64,000 nucleotides of DNA from Collibacillus ludicampi (GCF_023705585.1 NZ_BOQE01000001.1:1377341-1441340); one strand, 5' to 3'; positions 9,451 through 18,718 are shown, numbered from the stretch's first letter. Program-made: numbers and translations. The notes: generated by a model not told the origin, from the letters alone.

Positions 9451-9507
9451 TCAACGGTACTCAGTTGTGTGACCGAAGTATTCTGAAGTCATTCGTTTGA
9501 GTGGCAT
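9451..9507 (-). CDS. 18-codon mini-ORF before ectA (leader peptide or ectA frameshift)
   Basis: ATG at 9507, seven bases after a near-perfect AAAGGAGG, encodes MPLKRMTSEYFGHTTEYR and then a stop at 9451-9453, only 4 bases before the ectA TTG. It may be a translated leader that couples ribosomes into ectA. Alternatively, the real ectA starts here and one extra base has shifted the frame; removing one base would fuse the frames. The sequence cannot decide between the two. Confidence 0.4.
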   Translation of the reverse strand: MPLKRMTSEYFGHTTEYR

Positions 9508-9552
9508 CTCAATCAACCTCCTTTATGAGTCGGTACAATTTTCCCTCATGGA

Positions 9553-9912
9553 TCACCCCCTTCGAAAACGGCTCAAGAACATTTGCAATCGAGGACTTTT
9601 GGAATTGCCAAAGATCTCTTCCGGCGTTCCTTGTTCCACGATTTGACCACCATCCGTGAAAATCACACGATCGGCCACATCTCGTGCAAAATCCATTTCG
9701 TGTGTGACTAATATCATGGCCATATCCCCTTCAGAGGCGATTCCCTTGATCACTTCAAGCACTTCACCGACAAGTTCAGGGTCTAGGGCCGATGTCACTT
9801 CATCAAACAACATGATTTTCGGTCGCATGACCAAAGCCCGCGCGATCGCCACACGTTGTTTTTGTCCGCCGGAAAGCTCGATCATGCTTGTTGCTCGTAA
9901 AGGGAAGCTCAA
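9553..9912 (-). pseudogene. ehuA: EhuA ATPase, N-terminal half missing
   Basis: This reads as the C-terminal half of a polar amino-acid/ectoine ABC transporter ATPase. The signature [15 protein letters not shown], Walker [15 protein letters not shown] and the H-loop [10 protein letters not shown] are intact. It opens with [12 protein letters not shown] directly before LSGGQ, and the ~130 residues with Walker A and the Q-loop are absent. The ORF overlaps the ehuD stop by 4 bases, so there is no room for the missing part. A deletion seems to have fused the remnant to the ehuD end. Without Walker A it should not bind ATP by itself. Position right after ehuB-C-D supports the EhuA identity. Confidence 0.8.
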
Positions 9913-10616
9913 TATCCCACTTCCTTTCTGCTTCCTATTGGATTTGCCTCTCCGCTCAAATTTGATAACTTTCGATTTAATCGGTACTCTAGACGGCGAA
10001 CCAGAAGCGATGAAGGGTAACTCAAGAGTAGGAACATCAAACCTACGATCGTAAATCCCTCAAGATAGCGAAAGGAGGTAGAGCCGATCATTTTGGCCGT
10101 TTGCAAGATCTCCATTAAAGTGATTGCCGATAGAATCGGTGTCTCTTTAAACATGACAATCAAGTAGTTTCCCAAGACCGGGATGACCGGCGGTATCGCT
10201 TGAGGTACGATGATTCTGCCCCACGTCTGCATTTTTGAAAAGTTCAGAGCGACCGCAGCTTCCCATTGGCCACGAGGGACGGAATCGATCCCTGAGCGAT
10301 ACACCTCGGACAGGTACGAACTATAATGCAATCCTAAGCCGATCACTCCCGCTGTGAAGGGGGAAAGTGAAACCCCAAACACAGGCAGCACGTAAAAAAT
10401 AAAATACAGCTGAACAAGAAGAGGGGTGCTCCTCACAAATTCCACAATTCCGCCTGTAACTAGAGATAAGGGCTTACACGCGGATCTCCTGCCAATCGCA
10501 AGCAAAAGTCCTGCGATCGCTGCTATGAAAAACGCCACGAACGTGGAGGTAACGGTTACCTTTAACGCTTCAAGAAGTTGCGGAACGATGGACCAGGCGA
10601 AATCCCAATCCCACAT
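9909..10616 (-). CDS. ehuD: Ectoine/hydroxyectoine ABC transporter permease EhuD
   Basis: A 235-residue His/Glu/Gln/Arg/opine-type (HEQRO) ABC permease with about five TM helices. The EAA loop reads [25 protein letters not shown], in two blocks. [16 protein letters not shown] and [15 protein letters not shown] are typical of the family. The C-terminal ~18 residues ([18 protein letters not shown]) are not family-like and may be a scar of the deletion that removed the start of ehuA. It starts 3 bases after the ehuC stop. Confidence 0.88.
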   Translation of the reverse strand: MWDWDFAWSIVPQLLEALKVTVTSTFVAFFIAAIAGLLLAIGRRSACKPLSLVTGGIVEFVRSTPLLVQLYFIFYVLPVFGVSLSPFTAGVIGLGLHYSSYLSEVYRSGIDSVPRGQWEAAVALNFSKMQTWGRIIVPQAIPPVIPVLGNYLIVMFKETPILSAITLMEILQTAKMIGSTSFRYLEGFTIVGLMFLLLSYPSSLLVRRLEYRLNRKLSNLSGEANPIGSRKEVGY

Positions 10617-10619
10617 GGG

Positions 10620-11273
10620 CTATGACCTCCCTGCAGCAACTCTGCGCTCAATCAGGCGAATTCCCCATGTGATGGGGTACGCGAGAATGAAATACATCAC
10701 GAGCAAAAGAGTATAGATCTCGGTGGTTTGGAATGTCGAGGTGCTGAGAATTTTCGCCTGAAAGGTTAAATCTGCAAGTGTAATGAGAGAAACCAAGGCC
10801 GTACCTTTCAGCAATTCAATGAGCAAATTTCCGAAAGCCGGCAACATCATGACAAACGCTTGGGGCCATATGATACATCTCATTCTCTGCCAGGGAGTCA
10901 TGTTCAACGCGATCCCTGCTTCCGTATGTCCTTTTGGTACGGCAAGGATCGATCCACGAACCACTTCTGATCCGTAAGCCCCATAATTGAGCCCCAACGC
11001 AAGTACCGCGGCTGCCATTTTTGGCAATTCGATGCCCAGGATCGGCAGGGCAAAATACAACCAATACAACTGAACCAGCAGGGAGGTTCCGCGAAAAACT
11101 TCTACATAAATAGCCGTTACGCCCCGAATCATTGAATATTTGGACAGGCGGCCAATCCCCGCAAGCATGGCTAAGAAAAGAGCTGCGATCATCGAGAGAA
11201 TCGTAATCTCGAGGGTGATCCCCGCGCCTTTCAAGAGTGGCGGGAGTAAGTCTAGGAACGAATAGATTGACAT
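10620..11273 (-). CDS. ehuC: Ectoine/hydroxyectoine ABC transporter permease EhuC
   Basis: A 217-residue inner-membrane permease, partner of EhuD. The start at 11273 (MSIYSFLDLLPPLLKGAGIT) has AAAGGAG at good distance; a start at 11306 has none. The family segments SLLVQLYWLYFALPILGIEL, the EAA-like loop HTEAGIALNMTPWQRMRCI with WPQAF after it, and LLKGTALVSLITLADL are all present. Together with EhuD it should form the membrane channel that receives ligand from EhuB. Confidence 0.9.
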   Translation of the reverse strand: MSIYSFLDLLPPLLKGAGITLEITILSMIAALFLAMLAGIGRLSKYSMIRGVTAIYVEVFRGTSLLVQLYWLYFALPILGIELPKMAAAVLALGLNYGAYGSEVVRGSILAVPKGHTEAGIALNMTPWQRMRCIIWPQAFVMMLPAFGNLLIELLKGTALVSLITLADLTFQAKILSTSTFQTTEIYTLLLVMYFILAYPITWGIRLIERRVAAGRS

Positions 11274-11378
11274 GCACTCCTTTCGATCTTGATCATCAAC
11301 ACTCAAGTAGAATGAGAATGAAGGATCTTGTGAAATCTGTCTGCATCGAATTATTATAGAATGGGGAGATATGCATTC

Positions 11379-12284
11379 TTACTGTTCGTTTGTACACACT
11401 TGCTCAGCTGTTACATTGCCCGGCAATTCCTGTTTGGTAAATCCGAAGGGCTGAATGATCTTGAATAGTTCACCCGATTCCTTCAGTTTCTGTAACTCAC
11501 GATTGAATGCATCACGGAAGTCCTTGTCTTCTTTGCGGAAAGCCGTTGCCCCGTATCCTCGTGCGCTCTTCCCTTCAATCATCGGTTGTTGAAAGTCCAT
11601 CACTCTTTCAATTGATGGATCTTTCACCGCATCGAGCACCGATTGCAACGAAGGCCCCGTCATCGTAACCACATCCGCTCGGCCTGCTTGTAGTGCGGCG
11701 ACAGCGGAAGGCTGGTCGGGAACCGTTACGATCTGTGCGGCGGAGACTCTCGACTTTTGCAGATAATCAACCTCTATAGCTCCGGTCATCACTGCAACTT
11801 TCACTTTCGGGTTGGCGGAAATATCCCGATAACTATGAATATTCACTACATTCCCTTTCTTCACCGCGATTGCCTCACCGATACTGTATTCAGGGTCGGC
11901 AAATGCCACTTCTTTGCAACGTTCCGGTTTAATGAACATACCCGCCGTGATCATGTCGAAACGCTTAGCTTTCAGCCCGGGTATCAGTGATCCAAATTCG
12001 GTGATCTCACCTCTCATCTCATGAATCCCTAACCTTGTGAGAACCGTACGCGCGACCTCAACCGCTTCACCCGTCAGCTTTCCATCTGGTGTTACATAGG
12101 CGTAAGGTTTTTCATTCGCAAATCCGACGGTCACATATCCTTGTTTTTTTACACGCTGCCAAGTAGATTCCACGGATGTGTCGGAAGAGGTGCCGACACC
12201 CGTCTTTCCTTTGGAGACTCCGCAACCAACCACCGCAGTCATCATGATCAGGGACAGCCCTAAAGTCCTAAATAACTTTTTCAC
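11379..12284 (-). CDS. ehuB: Ectoine-binding lipoprotein EhuB
   Basis: An extracellular solute-binding protein (family 3) anchored as a lipoprotein. The signal peptide MKKLFRTLGLSLIMMTAVVG ends in the lipobox VVGC. The mature part contains GYVTVGFANEKPYAYV, the opening of ectoine-binding EhuB proteins, and ends near IIQPFGFTKQELPG, typical of the family. It is 301 residues, the first gene of the ehu-ect operon, and is placed directly after a riboswitch and terminator. Confidence 0.92.
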   Translation of the reverse strand: MKKLFRTLGLSLIMMTAVVGCGVSKGKTGVGTSSDTSVESTWQRVKKQGYVTVGFANEKPYAYVTPDGKLTGEAVEVARTVLTRLGIHEMRGEITEFGSLIPGLKAKRFDMITAGMFIKPERCKEVAFADPEYSIGEAIAVKKGNVVNIHSYRDISANPKVKVAVMTGAIEVDYLQKSRVSAAQIVTVPDQPSAVAALQAGRADVVTMTGPSLQSVLDAVKDPSIERVMDFQQPMIEGKSARGYGATAFRKEDKDFRDAFNRELQKLKESGELFKIIQPFGFTKQELPGNVTAEQVCTNEQ

Positions 12285-12317
12285 TAGACAACCCCTTTCG
12301 CAAATTCTCGTCTACGC

Positions 12318-12357
12318 ATGAAAAACAAAACCCCCGAGGACAAATACCTACGGGGGT
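12318..12357 (-). terminator. Riboswitch expression platform (intrinsic terminator before ehuB)
   Basis: On the minus strand CCCCCG (12351-12356 complement side) and CGGGGG enclose a short loop and are followed by TTTTGTTTTT. It lies between the c-di-AMP aptamer and the ehuB start (12284). Ligand binding to ydaO-type aptamers generally favours termination. Confidence 0.8.
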
Positions 12358-12392
12358 ATAAAATAAGCGAATACTTTCCCATGAACATCATT

Positions 12393-12532
12393 CACCCCTC
12401 TCTTACACTGCTTACGAAGTTAGCTGACGGATTCGGGCTGAGAGTCGGCCCTACCGGTCATGCGAGACTGCATGCCCGGATTCACCCCAAACGTGGTTCC
12501 CCCGCTTCCCTTTCGGGAATTCAGCATCACAC
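12393..12532 (-). ncRNA. Cyclic-di-AMP riboswitch (ydaO-yuaA type)
   Basis: The minus-strand leader carries the conserved blocks of the ydaO/yuaA aptamer in order: GCTGAAT, AAGCGGGGGAACCA, TTGGGGTGAATCCG, AGGGCCGACTCTC, then CCCGAATCCGTCAGCTAAC and TCGTAAGC. The outer stem closes near GAGAGGGG at about 12395. High c-di-AMP is known to shut these switches off, and the class commonly controls osmolyte uptake and synthesis, which fits the ehu-ect operon that follows. An RNA covariance-model search would confirm it. Confidence 0.9.
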
Positions 12533-12553
12533 AATATTGACTTTTCAGATTTG

Positions 12554-12582
12554 ATTATAATCTTATCCGCAGATAGGGGCAA
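12554..12582 (-). promoter_or_regulatory. Sigma-A promoter of the ehu-ect operon
   Basis: On the minus strand TTGCCC (12577-12582) and a perfect TATAAT (12554-12559) are separated by 17 bases, just upstream of the riboswitch. Confidence 0.8.
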
Positions 12583-12723
12583 ATTACCAGTTGGTAAGGA
12601 ATTCCGACCATAGGGAGGGATATGGGAGAATTCTCTTGCTGAACTACCGTGCACAAAAATGACGGAATATTCTCGGGGAATAAGACAATGTATTCGACAT
12701 ACCAAGAAGGCCATTCGCGAACT

Positions 12724-13263
12724 TTAATGTTTGATGAATTTCAAGACTTCGTCCGGGTCTGCCAACTTGCGCCCGTAATATTTTTTAGAACGGAAATTGT
12801 GGATTTCTTCACACGCCTTGGCCATTTTCTCCATAATCACATTCTGGGGCAAATCTTCCGGACTCCAATAAAAGATATTCATTTCATATGGTTTTCCGTC
12901 TTCATCTTTCCTGCGGTATTGAATACGATCCGCCTTGACAAACCCGTTTTTGCGATAAAATGCTTCCCTCTTTTTCGTGTCTTCATCTTCGTGATCAATA
13001 GGCTCCACTTCTACGATGATCGTCTTCCCCTTTTCTTTAAAACGGTTGAGGAGTTTCGTGCCGACTCCTTTCCCTCTTGTCGCAGGATTGACGAGTAAAT
13101 AGTCAATAAAGATAAATGTAGGGAATTCGGCATACATCACGATGTATTCATCTGTCTCTTCTTTGTGGTAGGTGTCCTTATCCTCAATCAGGTCATAGAG
13201 TTGACGCGGATCTTTCATCTCGTGTTCTGGAAAGTAATCGGCCAGCCGTTCATACCATTCCAT
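12724..13263 (-). CDS. GNAT-family N-acetyltransferase
   Basis: A 179-residue GNAT protein. The start at 13263 (MEWYERLADYFPEHEMKDPR) has GGGAGGGAATGTC upstream and is preferred over 13287. The acetyl-CoA-binding motif A is FIDYLLVNPATRGKGVGTKL, with RGKGVG. The later IVEVEPIDHEDEDTKKREAF and YRKNGF correspond to motif B. Substrate is unknown. It is a monocistronic gene between the riboswitch promoter region and a strong terminator. Confidence 0.85.
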   Translation of the reverse strand: MEWYERLADYFPEHEMKDPRQLYDLIEDKDTYHKEETDEYIVMYAEFPTFIFIDYLLVNPATRGKGVGTKLLNRFKEKGKTIIVEVEPIDHEDEDTKKREAFYRKNGFVKADRIQYRRKDEDGKPYEMNIFYWSPEDLPQNVIMEKMAKACEEIHNFRSKKYYGRKLADPDEVLKFIKH

Positions 13264-13334
13264 GACATTCCCTCCCTTTAAATTCAAGATTTATTCGTAT
13301 CGTTTGTTATACTATACAAAAACATACCCGGATG

Positions 13335-13372
13335 ATAAAAAAGCTTCCCACCATGCTTTTCGTGGGAAGCTT
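13335..13372 (-). terminator. Terminator after the DUF72 gene
   Basis: AAGCTTCCCAC (13341-13351) and GTGGGAAGCTT (13362-13372) form an 11-bp perfect stem with a T-run on the minus strand, adjacent to the DUF72 stop at 13374. Confidence 0.85.
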
Positions 13373-13373
13373 T

Positions 13374-14195
13374 TTAAAAGAAATCCAATTGCCGCGGAGA
13401 CAATCCTTTATATTCTATGCCCAAGAGTTCGATCATTTCCATGGCATTGGCGGCGGCATGTCCGCCCGAATTGTTGTTGAATAAGACACAAATCTCTTGT
13501 GATCTTTGTTGCAGATCTTTCAACTTCTCTTTCCACTCCGTTAACTCTTCCCGGCTATACCGGTATAAGTAACGGATGTCTCTCCAATTACCGTCTCCGG
13601 TATTCGTCCATCCGTTTACATTACGCCCGTGAAAGCGTACGAGTGTTAATTGACGATTCGTCGGATGCAAAACTGTGGGTATGGAGCCTGCTCCCGCTTG
13701 CGGTTCATCGCAAATGCTATGGATCCATCCTTCTTTCTCCATAAACGCGATTGTTTTTTCCAACATTCTGGGCGTGAACCAACTCCTGTTTCTGAATTCA
13801 AGCGCAACCGGAATATCACCCATCTTCTCCTTCGTATAGCGAAGAACATCCACATTTTCTTTGATACATTCAAACCAGGGTGGGTATTGAAAAAGAACGG
13901 CTTTCAATTTACCCGCTTGTATGACCGGTTCAATCGATTGTTTAAACGCATCAAACATTTCTCCCAGACTTGAGAAAGGATTCTTTCCTCTTAAATGTCC
14001 GGTCATTCCTTGGTATGCCTTGATAATGAAAGAAAAAGCGGGCGGGGTTTCTTCGACCCATTTGCTGTAGTTTTTCTCGGGAAGGACGGCATAAAAAGAA
14101 CTGTCTACCTCCACTATCGGAAAATAGGAACTGTAGACTTTCAGTTTATCCCCGCTTGCCACCCCGTCCGAATACAAGTCCTTATGATCCCCCAA
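13374..14195 (-). CDS. DUF72 (YecE-like) protein with frameshift at its start
   Basis: A TIM-barrel-like protein of the DUF72 family, function unknown. Visible family features are YSSYFPIVEVDSSFYAVLPE, FSFIIKAYQGMTGHLR, PVALEFRNRSWF and LYRYSREELTEW. The natural start is an ATG at 14218 with a GGAAGAGAG upstream, giving MIKIGLTGWG. The frame breaks in a 5-G run (plus-strand C-run 14189-14193), and a sixth G would continue as Trp-Gly-Asp-His. As written, translation could only begin at TTG 14195 and would lose the first beta-strand. It may be a real lesion or an assembly undercall. Confidence 0.75.
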   Translation of the reverse strand: MGDHKDLYSDGVASGDKLKVYSSYFPIVEVDSSFYAVLPEKNYSKWVEETPPAFSFIIKAYQGMTGHLRGKNPFSSLGEMFDAFKQSIEPVIQAGKLKAVLFQYPPWFECIKENVDVLRYTKEKMGDIPVALEFRNRSWFTPRMLEKTIAFMEKEGWIHSICDEPQAGAGSIPTVLHPTNRQLTLVRFHGRNVNGWTNTGDGNWRDIRYLYRYSREELTEWKEKLKDLQQRSQEICVLFNNNSGGHAAANAMEMIELLGIEYKGLSPRQLDFF

Positions 14196-14276
14196 CCGGT
14201 CAGGCCGATTTTAATCATGTTCTCTCTTCCTTTTCTCACTGCTCTTTCCGTATATTATAGAAAATTATACATGATA

Positions 14277-14319
14277 AAACGCAGAGAAGGCCCCGCGATA
14301 TAAAGAGGGCCTTCTCTGC
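14277..14319 (-). terminator. Terminator of the permease gene
   Basis: GCAGAGAAGGCCCC (14281-14294) pairs with GGGCCTTCTCTGC (14307-14319). On the minus strand it is followed by GTTTTATC, 11 bases after the permease stop. Confidence 0.85.
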
Positions 14320-14330
14320 GTATGCAAATC

Positions 14331-15737
14331 TTATGATGCGTTCTTTACTTTGTGAAATTCACTTTCTACCTGATTGGCTTTATGAAAACCTTTCCCGTAA
14401 TAAAATGCGACCAAAAGGGCTAACCAAAGAGGTCCGACGATGAGCGCGATACGCGTATCCGGGAAATAAGCCATCAAACCGACGACGGCGACCAAGAATG
14501 CGAGTGATACATAGGAGCTCAATGGCGCCCAAGGCATTTTATAGACCAGTCGGCGTTGCTCCTCTAGAGATAAGCGCTTACGATAGCGTATCTGGGAAAG
14601 AAGAATGACTGCCCAGGTCCAAATTGCTCCGAACGTTGCGATACTTGTGACCCATGTGAATACTTTTTCCGGAACGACATAGTTGAGCACCACCCCGACA
14701 AGCAAGGCCAAAGCAGAAGCGATGATCGCGGGACCCGGTACCCCCGATTTCGTCAGCTTGCCGAACGTGGCAGGCGCCTCCCCTTGTTGTGCCAAGTTAA
14801 AGAGCATGCGCCCCGTGCTGAAAATACCACTGTTACAGGAAGAAAGAGCCGCCGTCAACACGACAAAATTGATAATTCCCGCAGCGCTGGGAATCCCGAT
14901 TTTATCAAATGTCAAAACGAAAGGACTTCCTTTTTGACCAAGTTCGTTCCAAGGATAGATCGACATGATGACAAACAAAGCGCCCACATAGAAAATCAAG
15001 ATTCTCCAAAAGACGGTATCGATCGCTTTTGACAGTGTCTTTTTAGGATTTTGCACTTCTCCGGCGGTCACACCGATCATTTCGATCCCTAAGTAAGCAA
15101 ACATCACCATCTGCAGAGACATGAGGACTCCCTTGATACCGAACGGGAAAAATCCCCCATGTTTCCACAGGTTGCTGATTCCGACAGCGATTCCGCCATT
15201 CCCGAATCCAAAGAGGATCATGCCAAGTCCGACGACGATCATGGCCACGATGGTAACGATCTTGATGAGAGCGAACCAAAATTCCAATTCACCATACGCT
15301 TTCACGGCGATCAGGTTGATGATACTCATCATGACAAGCGCAGCTAATGCCCAAATCCAACGGGGCACCCCCGGAATCCAATATTCCATATAAATGCCGA
15401 CAGCCGTGATTTCTGCCATACATGTAATAACCCACAAAAACCAATAATTCCATCCTGTCAAATAACCGAAAACAGGCCCCATATATTCGCGTGCGTAACG
15501 GCTGAAAGATCCCGCAACCGGGTTCTGGATCGCCATTTCCCCGAGTGCGCGCATGATAAAGAACATCACGATGCCGCCGACGATATACGCTAACAGGATT
15601 CCTGGACCCGCCAGTTTAATGGCTGATGCCGACCCCAGAAACAAACCAACACCGATCGCTGCCCCCAAAGACATCAAGGTAATATGTCTTTGTTCAAGAC
15701 CTCGATGCAATTCAGTGATGCGGTTATTTTTTTGCAT
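14331..15737 (-). CDS. Amino-acid permease (AAT/APC family), probably for alanine or proline
   Basis: A 468-residue, 12-TM amino-acid transporter. The start at 15737 (MQKNNRITELHRGLEQRHIT) has GAGGAGG upstream; 15803 does not. The family signature GAAIGVGLFLGSASAIKLAGPG is split over TM1 (residues about 25-46), and MRALGEMAIQNPVAGSFSRY follows TM2. It matches the AAT branch (GabP/ProY/CycA-like). It is divergent from adeR and next to alanine dehydrogenase, so alanine uptake is a reasonable inference. Its terminator at 14277-14319 isolates it downstream. Confidence 0.88.
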   Translation of the reverse strand: MQKNNRITELHRGLEQRHITLMSLGAAIGVGLFLGSASAIKLAGPGILLAYIVGGIVMFFIMRALGEMAIQNPVAGSFSRYAREYMGPVFGYLTGWNYWFLWVITCMAEITAVGIYMEYWIPGVPRWIWALAALVMMSIINLIAVKAYGELEFWFALIKIVTIVAMIVVGLGMILFGFGNGGIAVGISNLWKHGGFFPFGIKGVLMSLQMVMFAYLGIEMIGVTAGEVQNPKKTLSKAIDTVFWRILIFYVGALFVIMSIYPWNELGQKGSPFVLTFDKIGIPSAAGIINFVVLTAALSSCNSGIFSTGRMLFNLAQQGEAPATFGKLTKSGVPGPAIIASALALLVGVVLNYVVPEKVFTWVTSIATFGAIWTWAVILLSQIRYRKRLSLEEQRRLVYKMPWAPLSSYVSLAFLVAVVGLMAYFPDTRIALIVGPLWLALLVAFYYGKGFHKANQVESEFHKVKNAS

Positions 15738-16155
15738 ACGATACCTCCTCACGGTTTGTTCGCATTTGTTCAATTTGGCTTCCCATGACGTCCACCAAGC
15801 CACACATGTGCAATATCGGTTGTACTCGCGCGCTGCGCGGATAAATCACCCTACCTAACGATTGTTTTGTAAAAGTTGTACATACCCCTTTCATTTTTGA
15901 ACGCGCGACCATTTCACAGATTCAACTTCCAATTTAGATGGCAACGCTTTCAATGATATAATTAAAAATAGATGAGTCCTTCATCGCTATTTTACTTTTC
16001 GTTTTTTATTATAAAAGAATGATTTAATTAATTCAAACATCTTTTGTTTGTAAATATAACCAAATCATTCCCTTGTAATTGGTTGAAAAACACAAATGAC
16101 ATCCGAGCATCCAGAGCGCGTTGGTTCCCAATTTTTTCGTTAGGGGGAAACATGC
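15738..16155. other. Divergent intergenic region between permease and adeR
   Basis: About 418 bases of AT-rich sequence holding the two divergent starts. I see RBSs for both genes but no convincing inverted-repeat operator, riboswitch or small gene. Confidence 0.5.
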
Positions 16156-17394
16156 ATGACGATTGAAAAAGACCCGTTCGACGAAACGTTTGACAGCTTG
16201 GAAACGCTCGTCGATACGATCAGTGAAGTGCTTCATTGTCCAGTTACCCTTGAAGATGCCAACCACCGGCTTCTTGCATATAGTTCTCATGATCCGCAGA
16301 CCGACCCGGCGCGGATTGCCACGATCATTGGGCGGCGCGTCCCTGAAAGAGTCATTCACAGTCTGTGGCGGGAAGGCGTCATCCAACGATTATCCAACAG
16401 TGATGAGCCTATCCGCATCCGGGCGATCCATGAAGTAGGACTCGGCAACCGGGTGGCGATCGCCATCCGCAAAAACAACGATGTCTTGGGCTATATATGG
16501 GTGCTGGAAGAAGAAAATCCGCTTGACGAACAAGCGATGCATCAACTAAAAAAAGCGGCCCAAGCCGCCAAAACAAAACTTTTGCAACTCCAGGTGCAGA
16601 AACGGAAACAAGAAGAAGGGTATCAGGAGTTTTTCTGGAAACTATTGACCGGACATGTTCAATCGCTTGCTGCGATCAAAGAACAGGCCGATAAACTCTT
16701 GCTCACGCTTCCTCCATGTTATCGCGTCCTTGTATTCCAATTTAATGAGGATATAAGCAATCAACTGTATAAGCAAATTCACTATCTGATCACAACCACG
16801 CAACGCGTGCGCATAATTTTCCATGTTGTGGATCGGAACCAGTTGATCATGCTGGCATCCCCTTATCATCAGTCCCAGCCGAACGCGCAGGATACATTCA
16901 CGGAGTTCATTCGCGACTTTTTCACGCAAATGAAAGAACGTTATCAGGTGACATCCATTGGTGCCGGCGCGGGATCTTTATTTTATGAAGATTATACGAA
17001 GGTGGAAAAGAGCTATCAGGAAGCACTGACCGTTCTGCAGATTAAGAAACAGTTCCCGAACAGCACGAAGGACACCTTCCATTTTGAAGATCTTGGATTT
17101 TACCGGTATTTGCCCGCCATGCTCGAACAAAAGAGGGCGCAACGCTTCGTCAACCCCCATTTGCAAAAACTGAGAGATTACGATCGAGAACATCATGCCC
17201 ATCTGCTTAAAACGCTGGAAGTCTATTTAAGTTGTGATTGCAATGTCAAAGAGGCGGCCGATCAGTTGCATGTTCATACAAACACACTGAATTACCGTCT
17301 CTCACGAATCTCGGAAATCGCCGGAATAAACCTGAAAAACATGGATCACAAAGTGTCCCTGTATCTCGATCTGAAAATGGAACAAGGTGAGTAG
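16156..17394 (+). CDS. adeR: PucR/CdaR-family transcriptional activator, AdeR-like
   Basis: A 412-residue regulator. The N-terminal sensory part opens ETLVDTISEVLHCPVTLEDA, a GAF-like pattern found in PucR-type proteins. The middle GGDEF-like region contains SIGAGAGSLFYEDYTKVEKSYQEAL, in two blocks. The C-terminal HTH (PucR C-terminal domain) reads LSCDCNVKEAADQLHVHTNT followed by LNYRLSRI. In B. subtilis AdeR activates ald in response to alanine. Here it lies 116 bp upstream of ald on the same strand, so the same role is very likely. Start at 16156 has GGGGG upstream. Confidence 0.85.
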   Translation: MTIEKDPFDETFDSLETLVDTISEVLHCPVTLEDANHRLLAYSSHDPQTDPARIATIIGRRVPERVIHSLWREGVIQRLSNSDEPIRIRAIHEVGLGNRVAIAIRKNNDVLGYIWVLEEENPLDEQAMHQLKKAAQAAKTKLLQLQVQKRKQEEGYQEFFWKLLTGHVQSLAAIKEQADKLLLTLPPCYRVLVFQFNEDISNQLYKQIHYLITTTQRVRIIFHVVDRNQLIMLASPYHQSQPNAQDTFTEFIRDFFTQMKERYQVTSIGAGAGSLFYEDYTKVEKSYQEALTVLQIKKQFPNSTKDTFHFEDLGFYRYLPAMLEQKRAQRFVNPHLQKLRDYDREHHAHLLKTLEVYLSCDCNVKEAADQLHVHTNTLNYRLSRISEIAGINLKNMDHKVSLYLDLKMEQGE

Positions 17395-17510
17395 TCGTCT
17401 TGTTGGTTTTCACAAATCCTGCTCACCATTTTCTTTTTTCACAACAATGAAAAATAGAGGGATTCGTCTTATACTTGGCTTACATGCAAAGTATAAGGAG
17501 GAGCCCATAA

Positions 17511-18647
17511 ATGATCATCGGCGTACCGAAAGAGATTAAAAATAACGAAAATCGCGTCGCAATCACACCAGCTGGAGTAGAAACACTGAAAAGTTGCGGA
17601 CATGAAATATATATCGAAAAATCTGCAGGTCTCGGAAGCGGTTTCACGGACGAAGAATATCAGAAAAAAGGCGCCGTGATCCTTGATACCGCGGAGGAAG
17701 TTTGGGCGAAATCGGATATGATCATGAAAGTCAAAGAGCCCCTTCCGCAAGAATATGGATATTTTCGTGAAGGTTTGATCCTTTTCACTTACTTGCACTT
17801 GGCACCGGAACCGGAGTTAACAAAAGCATTGATGGAAAAAGGCGTGATTGGCATCGCCTATGAGACGATCCAATTGGATGACCGCTCCCTTCCTTTGCTC
17901 ACACCGATGAGTGAAGTGGCTGGACGTATGGCTGTTCAAATCGGAGCTCAGTTCCTGGAAAAACCGTATGGCGGAAAAGGAATTCTTTTAGGTGGCGTAC
18001 CAGGCGTTCAACCGGCTGAAGTGGTTATCGTCGGCGGCGGTGTCGTCGGTACCAATGCGGCAAAGAGAGCGCTCGGCGCAGGAGCTCGCGTCACAATCCT
18101 GGATATCAATCCCGACCGTCTCCGCTACCTGGACGATATCTTCGATGGCCGAATCACGACATTGATGTCAAACTCTTACAATCTTGAACAAGCCGTTCGC
18201 AAAGCAGACCTCTTGATCGGTGCCGTATTGATACCGGGTGCACGTGCGCCGAAGCTCGTGAAGGATTACATGGTTCAAGGCATGTCGAAAGGATCGGTGA
18301 TCGTTGATGTGGCGATCGACCAAGGCGGTTCCATCGAAACGATTGACCGTGTAACCACCCACTCCGAACCGACCTTCGAGAAATACGGAGTGATTCACTA
18401 TGCCGTCGCGAACATTCCCGGGGCTGTCGCAAGAACATCAACCATCGCTTTAACAAACGTCACCATTCCTTATGCTGTGCAAATCGCGAACAAAGGCGTC
18501 AAACAGGCGATCGCGGAAAACCGTGCGCTCTATCGCGGCGTGAACGTGGCTGGCGGTGTTGTCACATACGAAGCCGTAGCGAACGCTCTTGGCCATGAAT
18601 ACGTTCCTGTTGAAAAAGCGTTGGCGAAAGAGACTTCTCTTGTGTAA
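17511..18647 (+). CDS. ald: Alanine dehydrogenase
   Basis: NAD-dependent enzyme interconverting L-alanine and pyruvate plus ammonia, used in alanine catabolism and spore development. It is 378 residues, full length. It starts [20 protein letters not shown] after AAGGAGG. The Rossmann motif is [20 protein letters not shown], followed by [14 protein letters not shown] and [20 protein letters not shown]. All these are diagnostic for Ald. Preceded by its probable activator adeR and closed by a strong terminator. Confidence 0.96.
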   Translation: MIIGVPKEIKNNENRVAITPAGVETLKSCGHEIYIEKSAGLGSGFTDEEYQKKGAVILDTAEEVWAKSDMIMKVKEPLPQEYGYFREGLILFTYLHLAPEPELTKALMEKGVIGIAYETIQLDDRSLPLLTPMSEVAGRMAVQIGAQFLEKPYGGKGILLGGVPGVQPAEVVIVGGGVVGTNAAKRALGAGARVTILDINPDRLRYLDDIFDGRITTLMSNSYNLEQAVRKADLLIGAVLIPGARAPKLVKDYMVQGMSKGSVIVDVAIDQGGSIETIDRVTTHSEPTFEKYGVIHYAVANIPGAVARTSTIALTNVTIPYAVQIANKGVKQAIAENRALYRGVNVAGGVVTYEAVANALGHEYVPVEKALAKETSLV

Positions 18648-18675
18648 GGGATATACAATCGCATAAAAAGAATCG

Positions 18676-18718
18676 AACCCCCTGAACTCCTTTTGTACAG
18701 TCGTTCAGGGGGTTATTC
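18676..18718 (+). terminator. Terminator of ald
   Basis: AACCCCCTGAAC (18676-18687) and GTTCAGGGGGTT (18703-18714) form a perfect 12-bp stem followed by ATTCATTT. Confidence 0.85.

Noticed and set aside
12451-12714. 87-codon minus-strand ORF
   Set aside because: It runs through the promoter and c-di-AMP aptamer, which explain the sequence better.
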